Shown piece after piece: positions 35,901-48,500 of a stretch of 64,000 nucleotides of DNA; within the stretch, counting starts at the first letter, position 1, and each line of letters opens with the position of its first letter. This stretch comes from Kryptolebias marmoratus. Lineage: Eukaryota > Chordata > Actinopteri > Cyprinodontiformes > Rivulidae. The translations under genes were made by a program, and so were the position numbers. The notes beneath the pieces were generated by a model that was given only the letters and a program-made list of their open reading frames with translations, had not been told where the DNA came from and did no database searches. The stretch spans positions 23,945,297 through 24,009,296 of the forward strand of contig NC_051433.1 of the NCBI RefSeq assembly GCF_001649575.2, read 5' to 3'.

Positions 35901-38900
35901 AACTTTTCGGGATGAGGTTTGGTTGCTTTAAGCTGCCATTTAAAATCAGGTAAAATGAATGCAGATTAAAAACTTTTAAGCTTTTATACTACAGTTCATT
36001 TCCGTTTTTAACTTAAATTTCATTTTTTTATATTTTCTTAAATTTATGAACATTCAGAAAAGTTGAAGAAATTGCACGAAGAAGTGCTTACATAACTAAT
36101 TACCTGTCTGAAACACATCTAAACATCAAAATACTGTTACAAAGCAGATTTCATTTTGGAGACTTTTGGTTAAAATGCATTCTCCATTGTTGACAGTGGC
36201 CTAGAGCTGGGGTCTTTTCTTATATTACACAGCAGTAATACCAGTGTGGTACAACATAAAGCAGTTTTTCTGTTTGGACACACACAAAAACATGTTACAT
36301 TTGATGCACTTCACAAATGTTTTGCCACTGCATCCCTCGTGATGAGTCTGCCTTTTATGTACATTCTGTGGCTGTAATGTAAAAATGACACGAGAAGGTA
36401 CCAAAGGTGTCCCACAAAGGCAGGAGGGTTTGAGCTAAGAAAATGAACTTTCACACACAGTTTAAAGCACAAAATAAGTCCTTTCAGAAATATACGTTTA
36501 ATAATAAAACAAAATCATCATGGATAATACAAACTATAATATTAACTTTACATAGAAAAGTTTCAGCACATTCCGTGAAAAAGTCCTCCTTGTGATTCTG
36601 TTTAGATCCTAAAAATCATGTTTTAAGCTCCAAAGCTTGAATCAACACAACAAATCAAGAACAAATCAAATCGAAAAGAGGGAACAATTTTTTTTATGAT
36701 TTACTAAATCATCCAGCAGCAATTGTCCAGCTGCAAAATCTTTCTCTCTTCTCATGAACATTTGTGCAATCTTAAATCTGAAATTTTGAAAACTGAGCCT
36801 TTAGGTTTAGAACAATAAAAACAGTATTAAATGTTTCTGAAAAGGAAACTTTAAAAACTTTAACTAAACCTTAAAAAACAAACTTATCAACTTATTACCT
36901 ATCAAAATGTGGTTTTAATAGAGCCTTCAGATTTTTAGATATCCTAAAAGTCAAACACATCTCAGATATTTTGCTCTTTTGTTTGCTTTTTCCTTATTTA
37001 AAACATCCTGTGATGTGTTTTGTAAGGGTGACCTGGTACAGAATGACCCGTAGCTCATATTTACCTCTTAAATTTGCACTGTTTGCTATGTCAGCTGCTT
37101 TGCATAACCAAAACTAGCCACACATTAAAAATGACATTTTAGGGGACACTTGTTAGCTTTGTAATTACGTCATTTGCCTTTCAGGAGCTCGCTGCTGCAG
37201 GTGAGCAGTTTGACATGGTCTTCATTGACGCAGACAAAAGCAATTACATCAACTACTACAACTTTATCATGGAGAACAGTTTGCTGAGATCACGAGGGGT
37301 TATATGCGTAGATAACTCCCTGTTCAAAGCAAAAGTTTATCTTAAAGACACCACAGACAGCAACGGACTGGCGCTTCGAGAGTTCAACGAGTTTATCTCT
37401 AATGATCCACGAGTAGAGCAGGTATGTTTCAGACCTTTCCATGCTTCAGTCAGGAGTTTGATTCTTAGTCCTCTTTCATGTTAAGGCTCTCCCCCTCTGT
37501 TTGAAAGGTTATTCTCCCTCTAAGAGATGGCATCAGTCTCATCCGGCGCCGGTCTGTGGCCTCCCCGTGCTCGCTCACTCAGGTACTGTTAAAACTTCTC
37601 AGGTAAGAGTCTGTTGGGAACATTTTCATCCTCACTGAACATGCCTGCGCGTTGATTCCTCTTCGACAGTGTAAGATAACAGACGACGAAGTTTTCAGAG
37701 GAGTCGAGGGCCGTTCCATCCTCGATCGGATGCGCCTTGATGGAAAGGTGGCGTATGTGACGGGTGGGGGGCAGGGAATCGGACGAGCGTTTGCTCACGC
37801 TTTGGGAGAGGCTGGCGCCAGGGTGGCTGTGGTGGACGTGGATCAAGGAAAAGCTGAGGCTGTTACTCGGGAGCTCTTTCTTAAAGGTGAGCAGTGTTGA
37901 TGCAAAACACTTTAGCTGCTTGCCCAAATGGCTTCATTCACCAGTTCATTTGGTGCGAGTGCAACAAAATCTGAAGATACTGCGCCACAGTCAACAAATC
38001 ACACTTCTGCATTCTTTTGAGATGAGCAAATAAATGTTTCTTTCTAAAATCAGACTCATTAAAACATGTTTAATCTTAATTTGCTTCATTCTTTCTCAGC
38101 TTTGCACACATATTAAAGTTCTCTGTTGCCACAACAGATTTCCATCATCTGTAAAATAAAAAAACAAAACGTGTTTTTTTTTAATTATGATACATGAATA
38201 AAAATGATGCTGCTTTCAAAGTTTTATTTAATCAGAGCAGAGCTGTGACCGTTTTTCAAAAAAGCAACTTGCGACCTTTTCCAGTGTTTTTGGAGATTTT
38301 TAAAAACTGACGTGAAAGCAAGTATGATTCTTTCCAACCAGCAGTGAGACACTTTTTATCTTTTTGTAAATGGCAGCAGTAATGTTTCAGTAATATTTAA
38401 GAACATGTTTGATTGTTTCAGTAACTCACAATTTCTGTGGACAGACACCACAACAAATGTTCAGGAGTATTTTTGAGTTATTTATGAGATGTATGTCTAA
38501 TAACTTGAACGCTGCTTCGTTAGAGAACACTATACTGTGTACTTTAACTAAGGGCATGTACACAGTGTACTCTGTACATGAAAACCTTTTGGGAAGAGAC
38601 AGATACACAGAAAAAAGGCTCTCAGATGTGTGGTGGTTATGGGTGGTAATATGATTAAGTGAAGAAAAATATTCTGTCAAAGGATTTTTTAGTTTTTTGC
38701 TTTAATTCCTGATTGCAGGAAGTCAAAAACCAGACAAGTACAGGCAGAAAATATATATATTTTTTTGTTTGTTAATTTAAAGATTATTAGGTATTAATCT
38801 GTATTTAGACAACAGCTAAAACATAAGGTATCTTTAAGAATGTTTGGAAGAGTTACAACACAGTTCTGTTACTGGTTAAACTGGTCTTGTAGGCAGGGAA

Positions 38901-41900
38901 TACATAGTAAAAATACAATGTGCTTGAGAAATTTAAATAGTCTCTTTGCATTAAAAAGTATAGGTTTAGGATTATAAATTGTGTAACCTGTTTATAGTTT
39001 TTGGCCAGCAGATGGCAGCATACTAAAGGATAAAATGATTTAAAACATTTTAGATACCTGTCAATATTTTTTCCCTTTTACAGAATAAAACATCCTACAG
39101 ATATTAAAAAGCAAAATTAAAAAGTGGGATAAAATTCAGATTTATGTGTAAGCGGTTCACTTTGTTTATTGTAATAATTTCAGGTTTTATATATTTTGTT
39201 TCATTCACCAGTTCATTTGGTGCGAGTGCAACAAAATCTGAAGATACTGCGCCACAGTCAACAAATCACGATTCATATTTTCTTTTGTCAGGTATCCACG
39301 CCATTTCTATCACTGCTGACATCAGCAAGTCCAACGACGTCCAGAGGATGGTGGACACCATCGTCTCCAAATGGGGAACGATCCACATCGCTTGTAACAA
39401 CGCTGGGATCAACATGAACTCAGCCAGTGAAGATACCAGTTTGGAGGAGTGGGATCGAACCTTCAGCGTCAACCTGAGGGGGACTTTTATGTGCTGTCAG
39501 GTGTGTGCATCTCCCACCGAGAAAACAGCAGGGGACGTTTACTTCAAAGTTTCACTCTAAAAAGTTATTAGCATGAGATTTACCAATCTATAAATATCCA
39601 TGTCTTTACTTTAAGACATGGACATAATTTACTGGTTTTCTTAATCAAAGGCTATAGAAAAATAAAATAATTCAACAAATAAAATGTTTTTTCGTGGGGA
39701 GGCAAAACAAATTAAAACATCCTGTTTACAAACACCAAACAAATAATTTATAAACATATTGTTTCTATTTGTTTTTAAATGAATAAACAACATCATACCC
39801 AGAAAATCAGGACCTAAATTAAGACAACTGCCTTTATAAAGATGTTGTCTTTAAATGAACAAAATTTTACAAATTATTTTACCAGATTTCCTGAAACAGC
39901 AAGGAAGAAAGGAAAAACATAATCAAATAAAATAAACTCAGACACATTGTATTTTTCTATAAAAAATGTCCAGCTATTTTGGTGTGACCACACAAAGAAA
40001 AAATCTTTTTACTTTTTATTTATTTATGGCAATAATAAAAACAATGTTACATAGATTTTTTTATTTCTAATCAAGCTGAATGCATAAGATATAGGAACTC
40101 AAAATGTGCTCTACCAAATTCTTTACCAGAACAGCAGCATTAACATACCTGAGTTTTGAGATTTCTCAGTTATTCCACCTGAACTTTACAAAATTTGTTA
40201 GTTTTATTAACATTTACTTCACAGGGTTAAACCAATATAAAAGCATTACATTTGGTATTAATGATACTATGTTCTTAAGCTTTAAAATTGTATTAATAAA
40301 TTGTTTTTTGATTCCTGTTTGTTTCAGAACTACTATAAGAGAATCAGGTTTTGATGAGATATTTCACTCAGGTGCCTGCATAGTCACTAAGTTTAGGTGT
40401 AAAATAAAAGGCACTGCCACACATTTTTACTAATCTTCAAATTCACCTAATTCCAACTAAAACTGTCCTATCTCTGAAGATAAACTGCATGTTTTTGTGT
40501 TGATCTGTGCTCAAGCCTTTGGTGTGGCCTTAAACGATAGGATGTTTAATGAGCCTCTTCCCTCTGAATCCTTTGCCTTAGGCAGCAGGTCGAGTGATGT
40601 TAAAGCAAGGATATGGAAAGATTATCAACACAGCCTCTATGGCCAGTCTAATAGGTGAGTGATGATTTTATTCCCCACTCGGTGTCACCCTCTGGAGACC
40701 CTCAGTGTCTGCTTTTAATCTCTCTGTTTGGCGCAGATGGTTGGACAGACAGGAGGATGGAAGGAACCGATGTGGATTCTGAACATCGCATAAAATAGTT
40801 TTCATCATCAAACAGAAAGCATTTGTTACAGTTTTGCTATTTATGAGTCCCTTAAAGTGAATTTAAAACCGGATTAAGCAGCTTTTCTCCTTTACCCCAG
40901 TTAAATAGTTGTATAGAGATGCATCCACCCCTGCATACAGTAAGCAGAGCAGGAAATACATAGTGTTGTGATTGCGTCTCATCACGGCAGTTTTGCATCA
41001 TAATAAACATCCCCTCTCTGCGGAGCTGTCTGGAGGATGTGGAAGGCAACCTGAGGTCCAACTTGGAAGGGAGGGGGATGGTTCCTGTGCAGAGGCAAAT
41101 CGCCAACCTGCGCCAGCGGCCTTGTTTGAACAGCGGAAGACACTTTGAGAGTTTAGCGAGAGGCTTGTAAAAGTCGTGCAACTCTCCACGCTAGTGTTGT
41201 GTTCCGCCTCCAACAGGTTCCTCCGGAGGAACAGCAGCACTTCATCAGCAGTGCAGTCAGGACGCCAGTAAAACACTGTGCCATATGGGCCTCAGTCCCG
41301 ACTGCAGGGGCAATCTGTAAAACAGGAGCATGCTGGTAAATAGAGGCCGGCATAAAGAAAATGATCAATTACTCGCATTACGTTCAGTCCTGCAGGAATT
41401 TACTTTATCGTTCTGGACATCTGTTATAATATTGTCATAATGTGTAATCAGATGGGACCCGTACTAGCCAAGTGGAAGACCAAAACGCAGTCATAAACGT
41501 CCAATTAAAATGCACAATGACAGCTTTTTGTCCATCTGCTGGATAGAGAAGTGTATGTGTGCCCCCGCTAACACCCTCCCTCACACACACACACACACAC
41601 TCTGGCCATCAACAGTTTTATTTTTCTGAATGATGGCCAGCACTCAGACACACTCGGACAGAAAACGTCCAACTTCATGTGTTTTTTATTAGATTATTTT
41701 TTAATGGGGAGGGGAGGAGAGGCTGTGTGATGACCTTACTGAGGGATTTGTGACTTTTTAACACTCACCTGCTCGTCTCAGCTGCATAGTAATCTAAAGT
41801 TGCAACAGCAGCACCATTTAGGGAGAAGAGTGCATCATTTGAACTCTTTATCTGCTCAGAAGAATTCTAAATGTAAAGGCGAGTCTGATAAGAGCGCGTT

Positions 41901-44900
41901 TTCTCCCACTTGAAATGGGCAATAAGTAGCAGGGTGAATGTTAAAGAGGGCTTTGGAGAATGTGCTCCTTTTGCCTCCTTTTCCCTTCTCTGGGGATTAC
42001 TGCTCTTTAAGACGGTGAAAAACATCAATGCAAGTTTATTTAAAGGATGAAGGCATTTTCTGAATGGTATTTTGGGGCCGTATCATCGGGTCTTGAGCGA
42101 GGATTAGTGCTGTTAGGCATTTTGAGCTGTGTTTCCTGTCCTGATAAGTCGGATTTCACCTTCAAATCTGCATGTAAGCCCTGGGCTCTGCTCCTCCTCG
42201 CCTACTCCTCTGAGGTCCTAGCCTAGCCTTATCCAGCCCAACCCAACCCATCCATACACACTGCTGCCATCCCTCCACACTCCTGCGCAAACCAATTCAC
42301 TCTCAGCTTCCATGTCATCATCTCTTCCTTATTTCTTCTACACTTCCCTACTTTTGCCTCTATCTTGCACATTTTTATCTGGGCAGCGGATGCTGGATGC
42401 TCCAGCCTCCTCTTCCTCAGGACGGGTTTTTGCCTCTCCGCAGCTGGCCGGTATTCATCATCCCGGTCTCACACTGAAGCCATTTGGCAGTCGGATCGGC
42501 GGGTGATGAGGTTAACTACTAAAGTTGTATGTAACTTGGAGCCTTTCTTGTGATGATTAATCAACCAGCAGAAAATGAGCCCCTGTCCCGGCATCCCATG
42601 CAGCGTGCAGCATCTGTGATGGTCAAGGCAAACAAATGGCTCCCTGCCTTTGTTGCTGAGGACAGAGCATAACTGGGCATTATGAGCAATTAATTTTACA
42701 TGACTTCATCCGTAGAGTCCCCAGCAGCGAAGGGAAGAGCTTTTTTGTAGCACCCTCAAGAAACTGCACAAGCTGTAACATGTAGCGTATAGGCTCTTAG
42801 TTTTCTTTGAGAAAGAAACTATTTAGTTTCTATAAAGAAAGGAATAAACCTTATTTTTTGAGGCTTTTAAAACCGACATGTTACACTGTAACTGTTAGCC
42901 AGTTGGGAGGGTGTGTAGGCGGTTTTTTGTATCGAGGGTACGGCCTCGTGTTCCTAGTGTGCAGACTCTGGCTCCAAAAATAAAGCATGGCAGCACCCAA
43001 AACAACTGATAGTTTGGCTTCAGTTTTGAACAACGGGAGAAGACGGAGGCACTTCGTCCATCTTTATTAATGACCATGGATGTACCGTGATTTGTGCAGC
43101 ATACTGTCAGATGCACACTGGATTCTTCTGATGCTGCAAAGTGCAAAGCAACATGAACACACAACCTGATCACTCAGGATAATGATGAACCTTTTTGAAA
43201 CTTTTGTTGGGGAAATATTTGAAGCTGTTCTTGGTGAACTAATTTGCTAAGATGACCAATAGATCAGTCTTGTTCATGATACTATAACTTTTTTTTTTTA
43301 CCTCTGCTCTCCTTCCCACTCTCTAGTCCCCCATCCTCAGAAGCAGCTTTCTTACAACACATCCAAGGCTGGAGTGGTCAAACTGACTCAGACTCTGGGC
43401 ACTGAATGGGTCGACAGAGGAGTGCGTGTCAACTGCATCTCACCGTGAGTGCTGTCTTCGCTTCTGTTTTGTGCCAGAATACACCTTTTGATTGTCATAA
43501 GAGACTCGGCAACTAAATGAAGCAGTGATGAGTGTGTTTGCTTCCAGACGAAGAGCTCCGTTTGAGAATGATGCATTCATTTAAGTCCTCAAACAATGCA
43601 TCGGTGCTTAATTAGATGACGTCTTGAGGGATGAATCAAACAAGCGCTTGCTCTAATTGTTCACTTCAATTAGGCAATCAAATGTGCAACCTCACTCCAA
43701 GTGTAGCCGCAACAATAGCGCCTTGTTTGTATCTATTTGTCTGTGAAGCTAAGCGGTTGGAGGAAAAAAAAAAAAAGAAGAGGAGAACACAGGCCAGGCT
43801 TTCTGTGTGTTGGAGTAGGAAGGTGTGGAGGGGGTAGGGGAAGGGGGGTGTTGTTAAGCGGAGCATCCCTTAGCCCCAGTCATCCCTGAGCAAATCCGTC
43901 CGGTGGCTCTGGGCGAACCAGGGCCCAGTCAGAGCCCCAGAACAAAGCCCCCACACACAAGCGCCGTGCTCAGCTTTATTTATCGGCAGCTTGTTTGCTA
44001 ATTTTAATTTGCAAAGAAGCAATTCTCTGTCTCCCCCTCGCTAACTGGGTGTCTCAATGGGCCTCTGATTTCTTTGAAGTGACAGTCGGTAAATATGCAT
44101 AAAAAAGGGACACAATTAGCGCTCACGAGGTTGACTGGAGCCTGATTCTATTGGCAACTTTAGCCGCAGCGGTGATAAGCTGCATTATCTGGAAAATTGG
44201 CTGAGGGAAAACAGTACCTCTGATTGCCAGGAAAGGTTCCAGATAACAGGGCAGCTGAAGAGAAATATAATTGAGGTGGAATATGTTAACCAGGGTGTCA
44301 CACGTGCTCCTTGGAAGTGCTAATTTAGCCAAATGTTGGAATTCTATATCAAGGCAACAGGATATATTGAACAATGATTCCGACTTTATGGCTTTTAGTC
44401 ACTGTCACACTGATTGTGTTGTGAGTCAGAAGGCGTCTCGTATGAGGCACAGACGAGCATGTTGACATGTTTATACAAATGTAAGCTCTGATATGTGATT
44501 GTAGGAGATATTGGAGGGCAATTTGACATTAGTGCAGCTACAAAAATAACCATTTTCTGATCAGTTCTACCCGAATTCTGTTACAGTATCAAATAAGTTT
44601 GAGCACATTTTATTGTGGAATCAAAGCTGAGAAGAACACAAGTACCACAGGCTATGAGTAAATTATACTAGGCGTTCCATCATACCTGTGCTCTCCTCCT
44701 GGGACGTGTCAGTCAATAAAGTGCCCCCAGTCACACAGTAAATATCAGAGATGCCATGTCACACCGGTTCTTCAAAGGATAATTGGTTTTATTTGTGTCA
44801 CCAAAGTGGTGGTTCTGAAACAACGCTGTCACTCCTGGCTCTGCACTGTGATGCCTTCTGATTTCATTGTGTGTGTGTTTCTCTTTTTCAGAGGGATTGT

Positions 44901-45087
44901 TGACACCCCTCTCATCCACTCAGAGGATCTGAGGCCTCTGGTGCAGCGCTGGCTGTCAGATATCCCTGCTGGTAGACTGGCTCAAGTGACAGACCTGCAA
45001 GCTGCAGTGGTCTACTTGGCATCTGAAGCCTCTGACTACATGACAGGGCATAACTTAGTCATAGAGGGTGGGCAAAGTCTGTGGTAG
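32953..45087 (+). CDS. MT-Ox: O-methyltransferase/short-chain dehydrogenase fusion (gadusol synthesis), eleven exons
   Basis: The fused enzyme converts 2-epi-5-epi-valiolone to gadusol, using SAM and NAD, in fish and other egg-laying vertebrates. That function is established for the family and inferred here. Exons: 32953-32968, 34167-34386, 34485-34576, 34667-34899, 37185-37421, 37508-37582, 37670-37886, 39292-39500, 40582-40654, 43327-43444, 44892-45087. All junctions are phase-compatible and give 561 residues. The start MFHEK is the only ATG upstream whose exon joins in frame. Residues ~70-270 are a COMT-like methyltransferase: [11 protein letters not shown] at 125-135, [10 protein letters not shown] at 196-205, VDN at 229-231. 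Residues ~312-561 are an [11 protein letters not shown] at 322-329, NNAG at 399-402, catalytic Ser452, Tyr467 and Lys471. Nothing essential looks broken. It lies downstream of mitfa, as in other fish. The partner gene EEVS was not found here. Confidence 0.9.
33350..33775 (-). repeat. 'aagatggct' interspersed repeat, copies 2 and 3, in MT-Ox intron 1
   Basis: Two adjacent stretches (near 33370-33480 and 33640-33770) contain catctagtgattact and gcggccatcttgaatgagat, the reverse-oriented core of the family seen at 32040 and 54590. Confidence 0.5.
34070..34102. repeat. Isolated Tc1-like terminal repeat
   Basis: ggtaattttgcaacccactg matches the right terminal repeat of the Tc1-like family at 16184-17100. 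No matching left end is nearby, so it is a relic, 65 bases before MT-Ox exon 2. Confidence 0.55.
34167..37582 (+). other. Methyltransferase half of MT-Ox (exons 2-6)
   Basis: This half belongs to the cation-dependent catechol/caffeoyl-CoA O-methyltransferase family. The SAM-binding glycine-rich loop, the acidic DADK segment and the later Asp-Asn pair (230-231), both metal-ligand positions in that family, are all present. Exons 2, 3 and 4 are separated by introns of only 98 and 90 bases. Exon 4 and exon 5 are then separated by 2285 bases, which contain a MITE (35450-35895). Confidence 0.85.
35450..35895. mobile_element. MITE, copy 3, in MT-Ox intron 4
   Basis: It shares with the elements at 4985 and 7391 the internal aactccagt motif, the gcagtctgaag segment and the right end gaactacccctttaagg, a typical end of this fish MITE group. 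No coding sequence. Confidence 0.5.
37933..38002 (+). repeat. 70-base perfect direct repeat, copy 1 (MT-Ox intron 7)
   Basis: Starting ttcattcaccagttcatttg and ending caacaaatcac, this segment recurs identically at 39200-39269, 1267 bases further on in the same intron. It begins 46 bases after the exon 7 donor. Confidence 0.95.
39200..39269 (+). repeat. 70-base perfect direct repeat, copy 2 (MT-Ox intron 7)
   Basis: Identical to 37933-38002. It ends 22 bases before the exon 8 start, so it probably overlaps the branch-point region of that acceptor. After the identical part both copies carry a similar T-rich run (attcttttgag versus ttcttttgtcag). Confidence 0.95.
40655..43326 (+). other. MT-Ox intron 9, repeat-poor
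   Basis: 2.67 kb with GT at 40655 and AG at 43326. Much of 40880-42800 is moderately GC-rich, lacks recognisable transposons apart from a (CA) run near 41582-41600, and has no domain-bearing frame. It may hold regulatory elements. This needs a multi-species alignment to judge. Confidence 0.4.
43445..44891 (+). other. MT-Ox intron 10, possible conserved non-coding block
   Basis: The segment 43970-44440 has the texture of developmental enhancers: balanced composition, many taatta- and atgcata-like motifs (ctaattttaatttgcaaag, gtaaatatgcataaaaaag), and no repeats or frames. This is a judgement by eye. Confidence 0.35.
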
Positions 45088-45511
45088 AAGCAGCACATAA
45101 AGAGATGCAAACTTTATTTTTTTATTTTATTTTTTTTTGCATTTTCACTTTCTTGGAATTATTAGAAAAAGTAGCTTTTATTGTTCTTTGCAAGTTGAAG
45201 TTCATTACTACAGTGATACAACTTCAATTGTTGAATTAAAAAAAAAGCATAAAATTAAATACTAAAGAGTCCCAACATGTTGGAAATTTGCTACTCATGA
45301 AAAAATATGAAAAACACTACTGTTGTGAACCTTTTAAAAAAATTACTGTCACAATTTTTGATGCATGCATTTGTTAAATCCTTTTTACTCTCTTGGTGAC
45401 TGCGGGCAAAACAGCAGATTGTGCTATGTGGTTGTGGCTTTAGGTGGTTTTGATTGGGAAAACAATGTAGTTTTGGTACTCTGATGCACAGGATAGAGGC
45501 TTCTTTACATT

Positions 45512-45527
45512 AATAAATGAAAATAAA
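45512..45527 (+). terminator. MT-Ox polyadenylation signals
   Basis: Two overlapping-range aataaa hexamers (45512-45517 and 45522-45527) are followed by GT-rich tgctgtgtttgttgatttgt. This would give a 3' UTR of about 450 bases. Confidence 0.6.
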
Positions 45528-45599
45528 TCTTGCTGTGTTTGTTGATTTGTATGCAATTTGTTTTGGCGCAATTCGGCTGCCTTAAAAAAAAAGCACATA

Positions 45600-48500
45600 C
45601 ACACCAAACCATAGTTAATATCTAATGATTGCTTTACAAATGACCATTAATTTACATTCATACCAAAATGGCCTTTTTTTGTTGTTCCTTTCTCAGGACT
45701 CGCACCCATCACTTTCAGGGTTACTGTATCCCAGTCTGCCGCTCTAGTTCTTTCTTGCCAAATGGTCCCCACAAGTGGTGCTTTTGGGCACCATCTTAAT
45801 TGCTCCATTAACTGTTTGTGTGCTGAAAAACACTACTTAAAGGCGAGGTTAGCCGAGGACGTGACCCCAGTCGCTGCAATTATATGAAAAGTAGCGGCCA
45901 ATTAGCGCTCTTTGCAATGAGACACTGTTGGTGTTTATGTGAGCAACTTCAAGTTCTCACTGCTAGTGACCGTGCTCTGATTTACATAATTGGGGGATTG
46001 GTCATTAATGGGAATGGTGTGTGAGAGGATCCCATTAAGATATGGAGTGAGATCTGATCTCACACCATAGCTCTGTGCTTTTTATCTCCAGCTGTACTGG
46101 CAATTATTAGGATTCTTATCACATCAGCTTTTTTTTTTTTTTTGCGAAATACCAAACTTTGGCACAGTCTGGAAGCAAGACTTGGCAGAATTTGTTCCAA
46201 AGAGGACAAGTTTATCACTCCCAGGCAGTTTCACCATTTCACCAGTGAGGGGCAGCATTAAGTCAGGCAGCCGCAACACTTGTGACACAAAGATGTAAGA
46301 GGTTATCACATTATTTGTCATCTAAAGGTAATAACGGTGAGCTGTCACATCTGTGAGCGGACTGATAGAAGTACAACTCTCTAATTTTAATATGCAAACA
46401 GCTCATGGGAACCAAAAACTAGCTAAATAAATACTAATATATATGTACAAGTAAATGTAGTTTGATAGTTGAACATTACATTTCAAATGCATTAAAAATG
46501 TAATTTATATCCAGCTGTTAAGTTAGGGGTTTTACATTATCGTCAGAAGTTATGAGACAGCAAAATGAATGTTAAACATCAAGGTTTTAGGAGCAGTATG
46601 TATTTATGTACATTTGGCTGCAGTTTTAATGTCCCTTTTAAAAGTTCTGTTTTTCCTCTGTCTAGATTTAAATGTTCCTCCAAGTGAAAGGATGCAAAAC
46701 AGGCTTTGCAAACTTATAACGGCTGAAATTCCCCCCACAGTTCTTTTTCAGGCCACTCACTGCCATCATCTAGTGGAAGTGTCTAAACTGTTGTTTTGCC
46801 GTCATGTTTTGCACCACATTAACCTCTTTCACAGCTCAACTGGAGAGGTCTTGTTTTCCTTTACAACTGCCGCCAAAAGAGCAAAATCCGTCATTTGAGC
46901 GGCAAAACGTGATCTCTTGAATGCAATAACCTGCTTCATGAGGTGTAAGTGATCTTGAATCCATTATTTATCACCTGCTATTGGTGCCATTACACTGAAG
47001 AGTGGGACCCTGTTGTACAAAGTGCTGTTGTGCTAAACAGTTCCACGGCAGAAAAAGCCACTTGCGCCCTCACACTTCAACTCAACTTTGATTAATGCTC
47101 CGCTCTGTCACGGCATAAAACATTTTACTGCAGCAGTCGTTCAGAGGGAGACCTGGGTCGATGCTGAACAACATCATAAGGCAGTACGTGTTGGGGAGAA
47201 CGCTGTGTTCGGGTGACAGCAGGACCCAAGGGTTTATAGATGACAGATTAACATTTGACAATATCAATACACTTTATTGATGGATTAAAGCATCCTGTTA
47301 CATACCCACTCAGTAAGCTGTTTAAAGATGAAATGTTACCTCCCTTATAAAGAGTTGCACCTGCTGTTTTTATGCTCTGAGGTACAGCAGCAAAAACCCC
47401 ATTGTGGGCCATTAAACACCAAGATAGGGGTTCTTGTGGAATTCTGCAGAAATAAAATAAACTCTAATTTACCAATAATTAGCCTAAACTGTGGCAAAGA
47501 TATAAAAACTGTAGTTACAAATGGTAAAACAAAAATAATAGCTGATGAAACTCTTAAATAGCTTATTAGCAATTTGTGTACATTTTAATCAGCCATAATC
47601 AGGGCCGTGAGTCTGACTTTTACTTTGAGGATTAAAAGCTGAAAGGTTTGCGAACTACTGGATTAGAGTGCAAAAATAAGAATGTTTTGATGCAAAATGG
47701 GCTGACGGGAAATGGCTGCCAACAGATAAAACCTGGAACTTTGCTCTTGGGCGCCAACAAGTTTGCTGGCTGATTGGCGAAACGTTAAAATGGGATGTTC
47801 ACAGTTTAACATCACTGTGAGCTGAAAAACACGTTTGGTGATGACTCCAGAATTTCAAAGCTCATATAAGGCAAAAGTTTCACATGAACTCTTCAGGGTT
47901 ATGAACAAAACGTAGCTTCTTTGTGACATTAAGCCTTTAACAACTCAGAAACAGATGAAGAGGTGAATATGAACCTTGTTGGTTGCTGAAGGCATTTAGC
48001 TGTGAGCAGATAACTGTAATTGTAGATTATTTTTTTTAAAAAAGAAAAGATTTACAAACAAAATACAGCATACTTAAGACAGTTAGACAATTTTTTTGAA
48101 ACATCACCCTGCTTTACATGAATCTAAGTGGCTGCTTAAGCTAATTTCCTGATTAGCAAAACAGGTTTAAATGTGCCAGAAAAAAAAATAAATAAATACA
48201 AGCATGGCTGTTTCACTGCAGTTCAAGATCAAACTGTTTTACAAGGAAAAAAGGAAAGTTGGAGCTCAAATCTCTGTAATTAAATTAACTTTTTGTTTAA
48301 GAAAAAACAAAACACAGGAACCAAACACAAACTGCTATTTCATTTTGATCACGAGGGGTTGCATCAAGTTTGATTAGCCCTTTGTGTTCTCGTGTGATTG
48401 TGTGTGTGTGTGTGTGTTGCACTTGACTCGCTGAAGGCGCTGGATCGTTGGCTACCGACGTTTGTTAGCTCATGTGTTATTCATTGAAAAGCTGTTTTGC

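Larger units (their letters stand above)
37670..45087 (+). other. Oxidoreductase (SDR) half of MT-Ox (exons 7-11)
   Basis: This is a classical Rossmann-fold SDR. Asp373 in TADIS sits at the usual adenine-contact position, and an acidic residue in VVDVDQGK (end of the second strand) favours NAD(H) over NADP(H). It ends in the typical SDR tail [19 protein letters not shown]. Introns 9 (2672 bases) and 10 (1447 bases) hold repeat-poor sequence. The linker near residues 278-312 ([21 protein letters not shown]) joins the halves. Confidence 0.85.

Noticed and set aside
40852..41368. Overlapping minus-strand frames in MT-Ox intron 9 as an antisense gene
   Set aside because: Three frames overlap the same GC-richer patch and none has a domain; more likely non-coding intronic sequence.
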